Source: Mycolicibacter heraklionensis | GTDB taxonomy: Bacteria > Actinomycetota > Actinomycetes > Mycobacteriales > Mycobacteriaceae | NCBI RefSeq assembly: GCF_001021505.1 | Contig: NZ_LDPO01000005.1 | Span: 62,001 to 126,000, forward strand | Direction of reading: 5' to 3' | DNA length: 64,000 bases | Shown here: in pieces, positions 26,773 to 36,126 of the stretch | Layout: every line of letters starts with the position of its first letter | Position numbering within the stretch: position 1 is the stretch's first letter | Notes under the pieces: model-generated | Told to the model about the DNA's origin: nothing | Seen by the model: only the letters and a program-made list of their open reading frames with translations | The model's database searches: none | Made by a program: the position numbers and the translations under genes

Positions 26773-27309
26773 ATGGCGCAATCGACCGGGACCGGCAGCA
26801 CCATCGCCGACGCGGCCAAGCGGGAAGCCGACGCGTACCGCGGCGACAACCCGCGGCCGCTGGGGGGATACGTGATGGTGCTGCTGGTCTACGGCGGGCT
26901 GGTCGCGGCGGTAACCGTGGCCGCCGCGGCCACCGGCCGCCGCTTACCGCAGGGCTGGTTGGCCGCAGACCTGCTGACGGTGACGCTGGGGACCCACAAA
27001 CTGTCCCGAACGCTGGCCAAGGATGCGGTGACCAGCCCGCTGCGGGCGCCGTTTGCCCATTATGCGGGCACCGGCGGCCCTGCCGAGGTGATGGAGGAGA
27101 CCCGGCACTCCAGCGCGTTGCGGCACAGCTTGGGGGAGCTGCTGACGTGCCCGTTCTGCCTGGACATGTGGGTGGTCACCGCGTTCACCGCGGGGCTGGT
27201 GCTCGCTCCGCGGCTGACCCGGCTGGTTGCGGGTACGTTCACCGCGCTGGCCGGGGCTGATTTCCTGCAGCTGGCCTATGCGAAAGCCCAGCAGATGACC
27301 CAGCAGTGA
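26773..27309 (+). CDS. DUF1360 membrane protein
   Basis: The 178-aa protein has three hydrophobic segments and the DUF1360 core: DLLTVTLGTHKLSRTLAKD, then LLTCPFCLDMWV with a Cys-Pro-Phe-Cys pair in a membrane-adjacent position. The biochemical role of the family is unknown; the CPFC pair may bind metal or be redox active. It starts 5 bases after the haemophore-like gene and is probably in the same transcript through 29533. Confidence 0.85.
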   Translation: MAQSTGTGSTIADAAKREADAYRGDNPRPLGGYVMVLLVYGGLVAAVTVAAAATGRRLPQGWLAADLLTVTLGTHKLSRTLAKDAVTSPLRAPFAHYAGTGGPAEVMEETRHSSALRHSLGELLTCPFCLDMWVVTAFTAGLVLAPRLTRLVAGTFTALAGADFLQLAYAKAQQMTQQ

Positions 27310-27346
27310 TGACCGGAGTTTCCTGGTGCGCAGGCACGAACCGCCA

Positions 27347-27775
27347 ATGAGCAGCATCGCCTTCAATCTGCCGCGGACGGTGACGCTGGCCGCCGACGCC
27401 GCGCTGCTGGGGCTGGCGGCCACGCACGGCTACGTACTGGCCACCGCAACGGACCCGCCGGGGTATTTCGCGGGGTACTGCGTAGCGGTGATCATCGGCT
27501 GCGTCGTCGCCGCCGGCACCACCTGGATCGACGTCGACCATATTGTGCCGGCCGCGGGATGGATGACCGGCGGAATCATCTGCACCGCTGTTGTGATCGG
27601 CTATCCGATCAGCCGGCTGGTGAACCTGCCTGGCTTGGCGGCGCTGACCGGACGATGGGATCTGGCTCCGGGAAGCCTCACGCTGGCCTGCGCGGCCGCC
27701 TTCCTCGGGCTGTATCTGACGGTCTTGTCCGGGGTCAATGTGGCGTTCGGACAGCGCAGGGGCTGGTATGAGTGA
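27347..27775 (+). CDS. four-helix membrane protein of unknown function
   Basis: The 142-aa protein has four predicted transmembrane helices (about 15-32, 42-62, 70-90, 112-132) and no recognised motif. ATG 27347 is preferred to GTG 27326 because it lies closer to the first helix. The stop overlaps the next gene (TGATG). Its place directly before a cytochrome b/molybdopterin fusion suggests it works with that membrane oxidoreductase. Confidence 0.75.
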   Translation: MSSIAFNLPRTVTLAADAALLGLAATHGYVLATATDPPGYFAGYCVAVIIGCVVAAGTTWIDVDHIVPAAGWMTGGIICTAVVIGYPISRLVNLPGLAALTGRWDLAPGSLTLACAAAFLGLYLTVLSGVNVAFGQRRGWYE

Positions 27776-29262
27776 TGGTGCTCGACTATCCCGCGTGGCT
27801 ACGGATCGACCACTGGCTCAACGTGTTATTCCTGACGCTGCTGCTGCGCAGCGGCATCGAGATCCTGTCCACCCATCCGAAGCTCTACTGGCACGACGAC
27901 AGTGCGCCGGGAACGGAGTGGGCCCGGTTCACCGGCAAGGTGATGCCGACCGACAAGCTCTACGACACCTTGGACGAGGAACAGGACTATCACCCGTTGA
28001 TCGCACTGCCGGGTCACGCGCAGCTCGGCATCGGCCGGCATTGGCATTTCGCCGCGGTCATCGGCTGGATTCTGGTGGGACTCTCGTACTACGTCTTGCT
28101 GTTCGCAACCGGCCAGTGGCACCGGTACTGGCCGTATTCATGGTCGATCTTCGGCGAGGCGTGGGACGACATCGTCACCTACCTGAGCTTCAACCTCCCA
28201 TCACTGCTGCCAGGCGAACCGCTGGACGCCATCCAGAAGCTGACCTACGCCGGGGTGATCTTTGTGTTGGCGCCGTTTCAGATCCTCACCGGCGCCGCGC
28301 AGTCGCCGGCGATCGAGGCCCAGTTCCCCCGCTACGTGCGGCTGTTCGGCGGGCGCCAAGTTGCCCGGAGCCTGCATTTCCTGGGGCTGATCGCGTTCGC
28401 GGTGTTCATCGTGATCCACCTGGCGATGGTGTTCTTCTGGGGCTGGGGCCGGCTGACGGCTTTGATGATCTTCGGCTCGGTCCGCCACGTCTACTGGGCG
28501 ACTGTGCTGTCATTGCTCATCATCGCGGTGATCGTCGCGGTCCACATCGCGGCGACCCGGTGGAGCCAGCGCAGCCCGTCGTCGGTGCGCCGGGTGCTCG
28601 GGGCGGTGATCAGTGTGCCGCGTCGAACCCTGCTGCGGCGGTTGGACTCTCGGCAGGATTATCCGGTGAAGATGCTGTCGCCGCAGCACCGCGTCAACGG
28701 CAAACCGCCGACCGCCGAGTACTACAAGGTGATGGCGGTGCACAACTTCGTCGACTGGCGCCTGCGGGTCGGTGGTCTGGTGGAACACCCGGTGACCCTG
28801 GACCTGGCGGGGCTGCGCGACCTCGCCGAGCCGCAGACCCAGCGGGTGCTGCACAACTGCGTTCAGGGCTGGTCGTCCATCGGCGAGTGGACCGGGCTTC
28901 CGCTGGGAGCCCTGGTGGACCTGGTGCGGCCGTTGCCGCCGGCCCGCTACATCTGCTTTATGAGCATGCAGGACAACAGCACCGACGAGCCGAGCGCACA
29001 CGGTGGGGGGCAGTTTTACGAGGTGTTCGATCTGGAGCTGGCGCACAAGCCGCAGATGCTGTTGGCCTACGCGATGAACGGCCAGCCACTGCCGATCAAG
29101 CACGGGGCGCCCCTGCGGCTTCGGGCGGAGACGCAGGTGGGTTTCAAAATGGCCAAATGGATCAACCAGATCGAGTTCATCGACGACTACACCCACATCG
29201 GGAAGGGACGTGGTGGCTGGCGTGAGGACAACGTCTACTACGGCATGGACGGGGAGATCTGA
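27775..29262 (+). CDS. cytochrome b561-like / sulfite-oxidase-type molybdopterin fusion protein
   Basis: The 495-aa product joins two modules. Residues 1-290 form a membrane cytochrome b-like domain (DHWLNVLFLTLLLRSG with His in helix 1, later SLHFLGLIAFAVFIVIHLAM with two His). Residues about 310-490 are a sulfite oxidase/YedY-type molybdopterin domain. The molybdenum Cys ligand is expected in LHNCVQGWSSIGEW. A quinone- or cytochrome-linked oxidoreductase is inferred; the substrate is unknown. Most such systems keep the two parts as separate subunits, so the fusion is noteworthy. ATG 27775 overlaps the previous stop. Confidence 0.85.
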   Translation: MVLDYPAWLRIDHWLNVLFLTLLLRSGIEILSTHPKLYWHDDSAPGTEWARFTGKVMPTDKLYDTLDEEQDYHPLIALPGHAQLGIGRHWHFAAVIGWILVGLSYYVLLFATGQWHRYWPYSWSIFGEAWDDIVTYLSFNLPSLLPGEPLDAIQKLTYAGVIFVLAPFQILTGAAQSPAIEAQFPRYVRLFGGRQVARSLHFLGLIAFAVFIVIHLAMVFFWGWGRLTALMIFGSVRHVYWATVLSLLIIAVIVAVHIAATRWSQRSPSSVRRVLGAVISVPRRTLLRRLDSRQDYPVKMLSPQHRVNGKPPTAEYYKVMAVHNFVDWRLRVGGLVEHPVTLDLAGLRDLAEPQTQRVLHNCVQGWSSIGEWTGLPLGALVDLVRPLPPARYICFMSMQDNSTDEPSAHGGGQFYEVFDLELAHKPQMLLAYAMNGQPLPIKHGAPLRLRAETQVGFKMAKWINQIEFIDDYTHIGKGRGGWREDNVYYGMDGEI

Positions 29263-29263
29263 C

Positions 29264-29533
29264 GTGACCGCAATCGCTGGTGCGCGTCCGGAACTGATCG
29301 AGTTGAGCCAGGTCGCCCGCGATCGGGTGTCGGAACTGGTCACGGTGCGCGGCGGTTACTGTGCGGCATGTGGTGGAGCCGATTTCGCGGTAGGGCAGGC
29401 GCTGTACCTGGGCTTCCTGTTTCTCGATGAGGACGACGACGCCTACCTCGTCGCACTGACCTGTCGCAATACCTGCTGCCCGCAGCCGCGAACCGCGATC
29501 CGGCTGCGGTACAAGGAATTTCTGGCCAACTAG
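29264..29533 (+). CDS. small cysteine-rich protein
   Basis: The 89-aa product has cysteines in CAACGG (about residue 31) and in LTCRNTCCPQPRTAIRL near the C terminus, a layout that could bind zinc or an iron-sulfur cluster. No family recognised. The GTG start lies one base after the stop of the molybdopterin fusion, so it is translationally coupled to it and may be a cofactor chaperone or electron carrier. This role is inference only. The end overlaps the convergent gene by 4 bases. Confidence 0.75.
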   Translation: MTAIAGARPELIELSQVARDRVSELVTVRGGYCAACGGADFAVGQALYLGFLFLDEDDDAYLVALTCRNTCCPQPRTAIRLRYKEFLAN

Positions 29534-29814
29534 CCGGGAATTTGCGGACGGGCGAGATCGAACCGCGCTACCAGGTCGGTCACGCCACGCAGCTCGTCGC
29601 AGACCGCGGTGAAGCGGCGCTCGGCGTCGTCGTCGAGCAGGCCACGGTCGTGGTAATAGACCAGCCGGCGTAGCCGTCCGGCCAGCGCGGTGCCCCACCG
29701 GATGCTCAGGTCGTAGGTCTGTTCGCCGTCGACTTCGTTGCGCCGCGCCAGTTCACGCAGCGCGCGCACCTGCTCGGTGAGCACCGCAACGTCGTCGTCG
29801 ATGCTGATTCTCAT
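29530..29814 (-). CDS. small helical protein of unknown function
   Basis: The 94-aa, charged, mostly alpha-helical protein has no signal and no recognised motif. Its ATG overlaps the stop of the upstream lipoprotein gene (ATGA), so the two are co-translated. Confidence 0.7.
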   Translation of the reverse strand: MRISIDDDVAVLTEQVRALRELARRNEVDGEQTYDLSIRWGTALAGRLRRLVYYHDRGLLDDDAERRFTAVCDELRGVTDLVARFDLARPQIPG

Positions 29815-30842
29815 AGCGGCGGTTTGGCGACGCTGACCAAGACCGGCTGGCCGACGAGGGTCAGATATATCCGGTCGGGGCCGATCGCCATGCCGGACAG
29901 TGGGGCGGACCGGGCCGGTCCGGACGGTAGACCGGCCCGGTAGTCAATGTCGCGCAGCACCGGAATGCTGGCGTGGGGATAGCCGGTGAACGTCGCCGAC
30001 TCAAAGACGGTCACGCGTGCGTTGGTGGCGGCGTAAACCCGGGTGTCGTCTGAGCCGAGATAGCGGATCGGCGAGGAGATCGACGAGCGACCGACCATCT
30101 GCAAACCGTGCCCGCCGCGGGCGGTCTCGACGGCGTACAGGGTGTCGCCGCTCGCGTCGGTCAAGTAGACCCGGCTCGCTGCGGTGCCGTCGCCGGCTGC
30201 CGCGATCACCTCGGCGTCGTAGTGGCCGCGTTGCTCCGGCGGCGACGATGCTCCCTTGTAATAAGAGATTCCGTCCGGCCCGTAGACGTGGTATTCGATC
30301 GCGCGGCCCCGGTTGGCGCCGTCGATCACCCCGGTGGCGCCCGCAAATACCTGAGCGCCTGGCAGTTTCCGTAGGCCGAACTCCTCGACCGGGGTGACCG
30401 TCGACCCGTCCGCGGACAGCGCGAGCAGCACCCGCATTCCCGAGTCTTCGGACAGGTAGGCCGGAGCCGGACCGGCGTCGATATCGCCGACCTGACGCAG
30501 GCCGGTCAATTCGACCGCCGCTACCCGGTCGCGCGCCGGCTGAGGGACGAACACAGTCCGATCATCGGCGCGGCTGATCTGCACGTTGCGTCCGGCGCCC
30601 AGTGGCGCCGACAACCGGGTGGCCACCGTGTCGGGGTTGTCGGGGTGGTCGACCGCCGCCAGCCGCCCATCATCGGTGAGCGCGAGCAGCGCTCCGGTGG
30701 CGTAGGAGAACACCGGGGCGTGCAGCGGCGTCGACACCTGAACCGAGACGGCCGCCGGTGTGCTCTGTGAGATCGGCGTCGAGCAGCCGGCGCACGCGAC
30801 CATGCCGACGGCTGTCGCTCCGAGCCCGGCCCGCCAATCCAT
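29811..30842 (-). CDS. lipoprotein with predicted beta-propeller-like fold
   Basis: The 343-aa product has a signal ending in the lipobox VACAGC (Cys about residue 20). The rest has repeated four-stranded patterns with alternating hydrophobics (LLALTDDGRLAAVDHP, TVFVPQPARDRVAAVEL, RVYLTDASGDTLYAV), typical of a beta-propeller. It is expected on the outer membrane face. No active site is visible; a binding or scaffold role is likely. ATG 30842 follows a SigF-like element closely. Confidence 0.82.
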   Translation of the reverse strand: MDWRAGLGATAVGMVACAGCSTPISQSTPAAVSVQVSTPLHAPVFSYATGALLALTDDGRLAAVDHPDNPDTVATRLSAPLGAGRNVQISRADDRTVFVPQPARDRVAAVELTGLRQVGDIDAGPAPAYLSEDSGMRVLLALSADGSTVTPVEEFGLRKLPGAQVFAGATGVIDGANRGRAIEYHVYGPDGISYYKGASSPPEQRGHYDAEVIAAAGDGTAASRVYLTDASGDTLYAVETARGGHGLQMVGRSSISSPIRYLGSDDTRVYAATNARVTVFESATFTGYPHASIPVLRDIDYRAGLPSGPARSAPLSGMAIGPDRIYLTLVGQPVLVSVAKPPL

Positions 30843-30851
30843 TGCGACGGG

Positions 30852-30877
30852 ATACCCCCGCAATTGCCCTACTACAC
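30852..30877 (-). promoter_or_regulatory. SigF-like promoter for the beta-propeller lipoprotein
   Basis: Minus strand: GTGT (30877-30874), 16 bases, GGGTAT (30857-30852). One mismatch in the -35. ATG 30842 is 10 bases from the -10, so the mRNA would be almost leaderless. It is divergent from the perfect site at 30884. Confidence 0.6.
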
Positions 30878-30883
30878 CGCTTC

Positions 30884-30909
30884 GTTTGTGCGGCCGGGCA
30901 GCCGGGTAT
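30884..30909 (+). promoter_or_regulatory. SigF-type promoter for the DJ-1/PfpI operon
   Basis: GTTT (30884-30887), 16 bases, GGGTAT (30904-30909), a perfect match. It should drive 30957-33351, and perhaps the hemerythrin genes after it. Confidence 0.8.
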
Positions 30910-30956
30910 GCGGATCGGTGTTGGGGGAGCTGTCCGCAGCACGCAAAGGAGAGGTC

Positions 30957-31526
30957 ATGTCCGGATCGCTGGAAGGACGACGGGTCGCGTTTCTGGTGGC
31001 GCCAGAGGGTGCCGAACAGGTCGAGCTGACCGAGCCGTGGCGCGCGGTAGCCGAGGCCGGCGCGCGGCCGGTGTTGGTGTCCACAACCGCCGGTCCGGTT
31101 CAGGCCTTCAACCATCTGGATCGCGCCGACAAGTTCGACGTGGACCGGCAGCTCAGCGATGCCTCGGCGGATGACTTCGACGCGCTGGTCCTGCCGGGCG
31201 GGGTGGCCAACCCAGACCAGTTGCGCACCGATGAGCGGGCAGTGTCGTTCGTGCGGGAATTCTTCGACGTGGGCAAGCCGGTCGCTGTCATCTGCCATGG
31301 CCCGTGGACCCTTGTCGAGGCCGGAGTCGTTGCCGGCCGGCGGATTACGTCATGGCCGAGCCTGCGCACCGACATCGTCAATGCGGGCGGTGATTGGGTC
31401 GATGAGGAGCTGGTGCGCTGCGACTGTGGGCCGTCGATCCTGCTGTCCAGCCGTAAGCCCGATGACCTGCCCGCTTTCTGCGACGCGGTGGTCGAGGAGT
31501 TCGCGGCTCGCGGGGCGACGCTGTGA
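30957..31526 (+). CDS. DJ-1/PfpI-family protein
   Basis: The 189-aa class I glutamine amidotransferase-like fold has the nucleophile elbow VICHGPW (Cys about residue 107) and an acidic residue near PEGAEQVEL, as in PfpI/YhbO-type proteins. These are stress proteins variously reported as proteases, glyoxalases or deglycases; activity here is not proven. AAAGGAGAGG gives a strong ribosome site for ATG 30957. The stop overlaps the next gene (GTGATG). Confidence 0.9.
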   Translation: MSGSLEGRRVAFLVAPEGAEQVELTEPWRAVAEAGARPVLVSTTAGPVQAFNHLDRADKFDVDRQLSDASADDFDALVLPGGVANPDQLRTDERAVSFVREFFDVGKPVAVICHGPWTLVEAGVVAGRRITSWPSLRTDIVNAGGDWVDEELVRCDCGPSILLSSRKPDDLPAFCDAVVEEFAARGATL

Positions 31527-31873
31527 TGGCCGAGCCGATGCCGGTACCGGTCGAGACCGACAACCGCCGCGCCCGGCTCTGGGTCAACTGGGCCGCTGCC
31601 CTGTTGACTGCCGCAGGGGCTGCGCTGGTGATGATCTTCGCGATGGGCGCGGTGATGAGCACCGCCGCCTGCAGCACCACCGAGTGCCCCGACATGGGTC
31701 CCAGCGGGGTGGTCTTCGGCCTGCTGTACTACGGCGCACCGGCCGTCTCCGCGCTCACCATCCTGGCCTCGTTCTTCACCGCGGGGCGGCGACGTGGCTT
31801 CCTGGTGCCGGTGGCAGGTTGGGTGCTGCTGGCACTCGATCTGCTGGCACTGCTCATCGTCTTTCGGCGTTAG
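31526..31873 (+). CDS. small membrane protein (paralogue of 15019-15414)
   Basis: The 115-aa protein has three hydrophobic helices and two cysteines in the loop after helix 1 (STAACSTTECPD). It aligns with the product of 15019-15414 from the NWAAALLTA segment to the C terminus. The family is unknown to me. It starts on the stop codon of the DJ-1/PfpI gene (ATG 31526; a GTG at 31523 is also possible). Confidence 0.8.
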   Translation: MAEPMPVPVETDNRRARLWVNWAAALLTAAGAALVMIFAMGAVMSTAACSTTECPDMGPSGVVFGLLYYGAPAVSALTILASFFTAGRRRGFLVPVAGWVLLALDLLALLIVFRR

Positions 31874-31890
31874 ATGACGGCGGCTCGTCG

Positions 31891-33351
31891 ATGGATCAGC
31901 GCCGAGCACCCGTGCTGGAAGCCCTGGCCGATTACCACCGCAAGGACCGGTACGGGTTCAGCCCGCCCGGACACCGCCGGGCCCGCGGCGCCGACGAGTC
32001 GGTGCTCGACGTGCTGGGCGCCGACCTGTTCCGCGCCGACGTGCTCGCCCGCGGCGGTTTGGATGACTGGGAAGCACGCGGCGAGTTCCTGACCGACGCC
32101 GAGCAATTGATGGCCGACGCGGTCGGCGCCTCGACAGCATTCTTTTCCACCTGCGGCAGTTCGCTTTCCGTCCGCGCCGCGATGATGGCGGTGGCCGGCG
32201 GCGCTGACGGTGGGCTGCTGCTGCCCCGCGACAGCCACAAGTCCGTGGTGGGTGGGCTGATCTTCTCCGGGATCCAGCCACGCTGGATCGCCCCGCGCTG
32301 GGACGCCGAGCGGCATCTGTGCCACCCGCCGTCGCCGGAACGGGTTGCCGGCGCGTGGGAGGAAAACCCCGATGCCGCGGGCGCGTTGGTGGTCAGCCCG
32401 TCGCCGTACGGTACTTGCGCCGACCTGGCTGCCATCGCCGAGATCTGTCATCAGCGCGGCAAGCCGCTGATCGTCGACGAGGCATGGGGTGCGCACCTGC
32501 CCTTCCACCAAGACCTGCCGACCTGGGCGATGGACGCCGGCGCCGACGTCTGTGTGGTCAGCGTGCACAAGATGGGAGCGGGATTCGAGCAGGGCTCGGT
32601 CTACCACATCCAAGGCGATCTCATCGACCGAGAGCGACTGACGGCCTGCGCCGATCTGTTGATGACCACCAGCCCCAGCGTGCCGATCTACGCAGCACTG
32701 GACGGCTGGCGCCGCCAGATGGTGCACCACGGGCATGAACTGTTGGACGCCGCACTGAAATTGGCGCGCGACGTGCGCGGGCGCATCGATGAGATCGCGG
32801 GAGTCGAAGTGCTCGAACAGGCGCTGCTCGGCAGGGAGGCCTCCCACGATCTGGACCGGCTGCAGGTGCTGGTCGACGTGTCGGCGACCGGTACCTCGGG
32901 TTATCAGGCCAGGGACTGGCTGCGCGAACACCGCTGCCTCGACGTGGGGTTGGCCGATCACCGGCGCATTCTGGCCACTATGTCCATCGCCGATGATGCC
33001 GGCACCGCCGACCGGCTGCTGGACGCACTACGCGGATGGCGCAATGCCGCAACGTCTTTCGAACCATCACCTGAGATCCGTATACCGTCGCCGCAGGAGC
33101 TGCAGTTGGAGACAGTGCAGTTGCCCCGGGACGCGTTCTTTGGCTCGACCGAGATGGTTGCCGCACCGCAGGCTGCCGGACGGATCGCCGCCGAGCAGAT
33201 CACGCCGTATCCGCCCGGCGTACCGGCAGTGGTGCCCGGCGAACGACTCAACTCCGCAGTCATTGACTATCTGCGCACCGGGCTGGCGGCCGGAATGGCG
33301 TTGCCCGATGCCGCCGACCCGTCATTGGAACGCATCCGGGTGGTGGCCTGA
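31891..33351 (+). CDS. Orn/Lys/Arg decarboxylase-family PLP enzyme
   Basis: The 486-aa fold type I PLP protein has a PLP-binding Asp in VDEAWGAHLPF and the Schiff-base Lys in VSVHKMGAGFEQGS. A C-terminal domain carries the family tail EQITPYPPGVPAVVPGE. It lacks the N-terminal receiver-like wing domain of inducible E. coli decarboxylases. It probably decarboxylates a basic amino acid, which would consume protons and make a polyamine precursor; the substrate is not determined. Start ATG 31891 is preferred, with a poor ribosome site. Confidence 0.88.
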   Translation: MDQRRAPVLEALADYHRKDRYGFSPPGHRRARGADESVLDVLGADLFRADVLARGGLDDWEARGEFLTDAEQLMADAVGASTAFFSTCGSSLSVRAAMMAVAGGADGGLLLPRDSHKSVVGGLIFSGIQPRWIAPRWDAERHLCHPPSPERVAGAWEENPDAAGALVVSPSPYGTCADLAAIAEICHQRGKPLIVDEAWGAHLPFHQDLPTWAMDAGADVCVVSVHKMGAGFEQGSVYHIQGDLIDRERLTACADLLMTTSPSVPIYAALDGWRRQMVHHGHELLDAALKLARDVRGRIDEIAGVEVLEQALLGREASHDLDRLQVLVDVSATGTSGYQARDWLREHRCLDVGLADHRRILATMSIADDAGTADRLLDALRGWRNAATSFEPSPEIRIPSPQELQLETVQLPRDAFFGSTEMVAAPQAAGRIAAEQITPYPPGVPAVVPGERLNSAVIDYLRTGLAAGMALPDAADPSLERIRVVA

Positions 33352-33363
33352 GGACTGGCGCGG

Positions 33364-33389
33364 GTTTTGCCCCGACCTGGTCGGGGTAG
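33364..33389 (+). promoter_or_regulatory. SigF-type promoter for the hemerythrin gene
   Basis: GTTT (33364-33367), 16 bases, GGGTAG (33384-33389). ATG codons at 33393 and 33399 lie at or near the expected transcription start, implying a leaderless mRNA. Confidence 0.75.
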
Positions 33390-33398
33390 CCCATGGCT

Positions 33399-33962
33399 AT
33401 GGCACAGACGACTTTGCACAGCCGGACCGATGTGGTCGATTTCCTCACCGCGCAGCATCAGCGGATCAAAACCCTGTTCGACGAGACGCTGCTGGCCGCC
33501 GGTGCCGAGCGCGACGAGTCGTTCGTCCGGTTGCGCCGGTTGCTGGCCGTTCACGAGACGGCCGAAGAGGAGATCGTTCATCCGCGAGCTGCCCACGAAC
33601 TCGACAACGGCCGCGCGATGATCGACGCACGTCTGGCCGAGGAGAAGCAGGCCAAGGAAGCCCTGGGTGAACTGGAGAACGTCAACGTCGACTCGGAGTT
33701 CTTCACCGAAAAGCTGCGGGAGCTTCGTGACGATGTCCTCGAACATGCCGGCCACGAAGAACACGACGAATTTGCCCGGCTGCGTGACGAACTCAGTGAC
33801 TCCGAACTGCAGCTGCTGGAACGGGCCGTCAGGCTCGCCGAAGCGATCGCACCGACCCGCCCGCACGCCGGGGTCGAGGGCGCACTGGCCAATGCATTCG
33901 TCGGGCCGTTTGCCTCGATGGTGGACCGGGCACGCGACGCGATCCTGGGGTATGACTCATGA
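33399..33962 (+). CDS. hemerythrin HHE domain protein
   Basis: The 187-aa four-helix protein has spaced His/Glu ligands for a di-iron site: AQHQRIKTLFDE, HETAEEEIVHP, and HAGHEEHDEFARL. A shorter C-terminal helical extension reaches residue 187. Mycobacterial hemerythrin-like proteins are linked to oxidative and nitrosative stress and are SigF-controlled in other species, which agrees with the promoter seen here. ATG 33399 fits a leaderless transcript; ATG 33393 is the alternative. The stop overlaps the small gene at 33959. Confidence 0.9.
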   Translation: MAQTTLHSRTDVVDFLTAQHQRIKTLFDETLLAAGAERDESFVRLRRLLAVHETAEEEIVHPRAAHELDNGRAMIDARLAEEKQAKEALGELENVNVDSEFFTEKLRELRDDVLEHAGHEEHDEFARLRDELSDSELQLLERAVRLAEAIAPTRPHAGVEGALANAFVGPFASMVDRARDAILGYDS

Positions 33963-34114
33963 TCGGCCTCGGGGTGTTGCTGCTGATCCTGGGTCTGGTG
34001 TTCGACGTCTACGTCCTGTGGGCGATCGGGATCGTCCTGCTGGTCGTCGGCGCGGTGTTCTGGCTGCTGGGTGCGGTGGGGCGCCCGGTTGGCGGCAGGC
34101 GCTACTGGTACTGA
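33959..34114 (+). CDS. 51-residue membrane protein (DUF6131-like)
   Basis: This very short gene begins on the hemerythrin stop codon (ATGA) and ends at the TGA at 34112-34114. It encodes 51 residues: two hydrophobic helices (MIGLGVLLLILGLVFDVYVL and a second near residues 22-38) and a basic/aromatic tail (RPVGGRRYWY). The pattern matches the small actinobacterial DUF6131 family. Tight coupling suggests it acts with hemerythrin at the membrane. Confidence 0.8.
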   Translation: MIGLGVLLLILGLVFDVYVLWAIGIVLLVVGAVFWLLGAVGRPVGGRRYWY

Positions 34115-34130
34115 TCGCTTGGTGCTCGGG

Positions 34131-35186
<1,056 letters not shown>

Positions 35187-35312
35187 TTACCGCGAAGGGC
35201 TGCCCTGCAGTCTGAAGACAGATACCTAACCTTCTTGTCTTAACAAAGTGGCGGACCATTGTCCAGAGTGTTGGCCAAAAGCGCCGCCGGCATAAAAATT
35301 TTCGGGCAGGCG

Positions 35313-35338
35313 GTTTGGGCCGGGGCCGCGGTGGGCAC
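35313..35338 (+). promoter_or_regulatory. weak SigF-like element before the cutinase at 35349
   Basis: GTTT (35313-35316), 16 bases, GGGCAC (35333-35338). The -10 has a C for T. If used, transcription would begin just before ATG 35349. Confidence 0.35.
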
Positions 35339-35348
35339 CTCCACCGAC

Positions 35349-36053
35349 ATGTTCGCGCGTACCAGTCTCGATTCCATTGGCCCGCTGGTGATCGCGGTAT
35401 CGGCAGCCGGTGCCGCGATGCTTCTCACTCCCGGCGTTCCCGCCGCGAGAGCTGCGCCATGTCCCGATACCGAGGTGGTCTTTGCGCGCGGAACCGGCGA
35501 GCCGCCGGGCGTCGGCCCAACGGGTCAAGCGTTCCTCAATGCGCTGGACGCACGCCTGGGAACAAGCCCGGCCGTCTACGCGGTCAATTATCCGGCTACC
35601 GATCAGTGGGGCACCGGTGTTGACGGCATTCGGGACGCGGGTGCTCACGTCGTCTCCCGGGCGACCACCTGTCCCAAAACCAAGATGGTGCTGGGAGGGT
35701 ACTCCCAGGGCGCGGCGGTCATGGGTTTCGTCACCTCGGCGCAGGTGCCCGACGGGGTGGACCCGGCGACGGTGCCCAAGCCGCTGGACCCCGACGTCGC
35801 CGATCACGTGGCCGCGGTCGTGTTGTTTGCCATGCCCAATGAGCGGGCGATGAACTTCCTGAACGAACCCACAATCGCGATCGGACCCTTGTACCAGGCG
35901 AAGACACTGCAGGTGTGCGCGCCCGAGGACGCGGTGTGCTCCGACGGCATGAACTTCGCGGCGCACGACAGCTACGCCGGCGACGACGTAACGATGGTCC
36001 AACAGGGGGCCGACTTCGCCGTCCGGCAGCTGCGCCAGGGCCGCGTGGGATAG
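35349..36053 (+). CDS. secreted cutinase-family serine esterase
   Basis: The 234-aa exported protein has a signal peptide that ends near ARA-APCPD. The cutinase core follows: TEVVFARGTGEPPGVGPTG, nucleophile motif GGYSQGAAVMG, then the CAPEDAVCSDG segment with the catalytic Asp and paired Cys, and His in AAHDSYAGDD. It is clearly related to the cutinase at 25529. The start is uncertain: ATG 35349 gives a good signal peptide, whereas a TTG at 35259 would add 30 residues. Confidence 0.88.
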   Translation: MFARTSLDSIGPLVIAVSAAGAAMLLTPGVPAARAAPCPDTEVVFARGTGEPPGVGPTGQAFLNALDARLGTSPAVYAVNYPATDQWGTGVDGIRDAGAHVVSRATTCPKTKMVLGGYSQGAAVMGFVTSAQVPDGVDPATVPKPLDPDVADHVAAVVLFAMPNERAMNFLNEPTIAIGPLYQAKTLQVCAPEDAVCSDGMNFAAHDSYAGDDVTMVQQGADFAVRQLRQGRVG

Positions 36054-36126
36054 CCCACTGGCCGGCCGCAGGCATCGCCGCCGACGGTGGCGGCGCGAGC
36101 AGATCCACGTAGCCGACCCCGACCAG

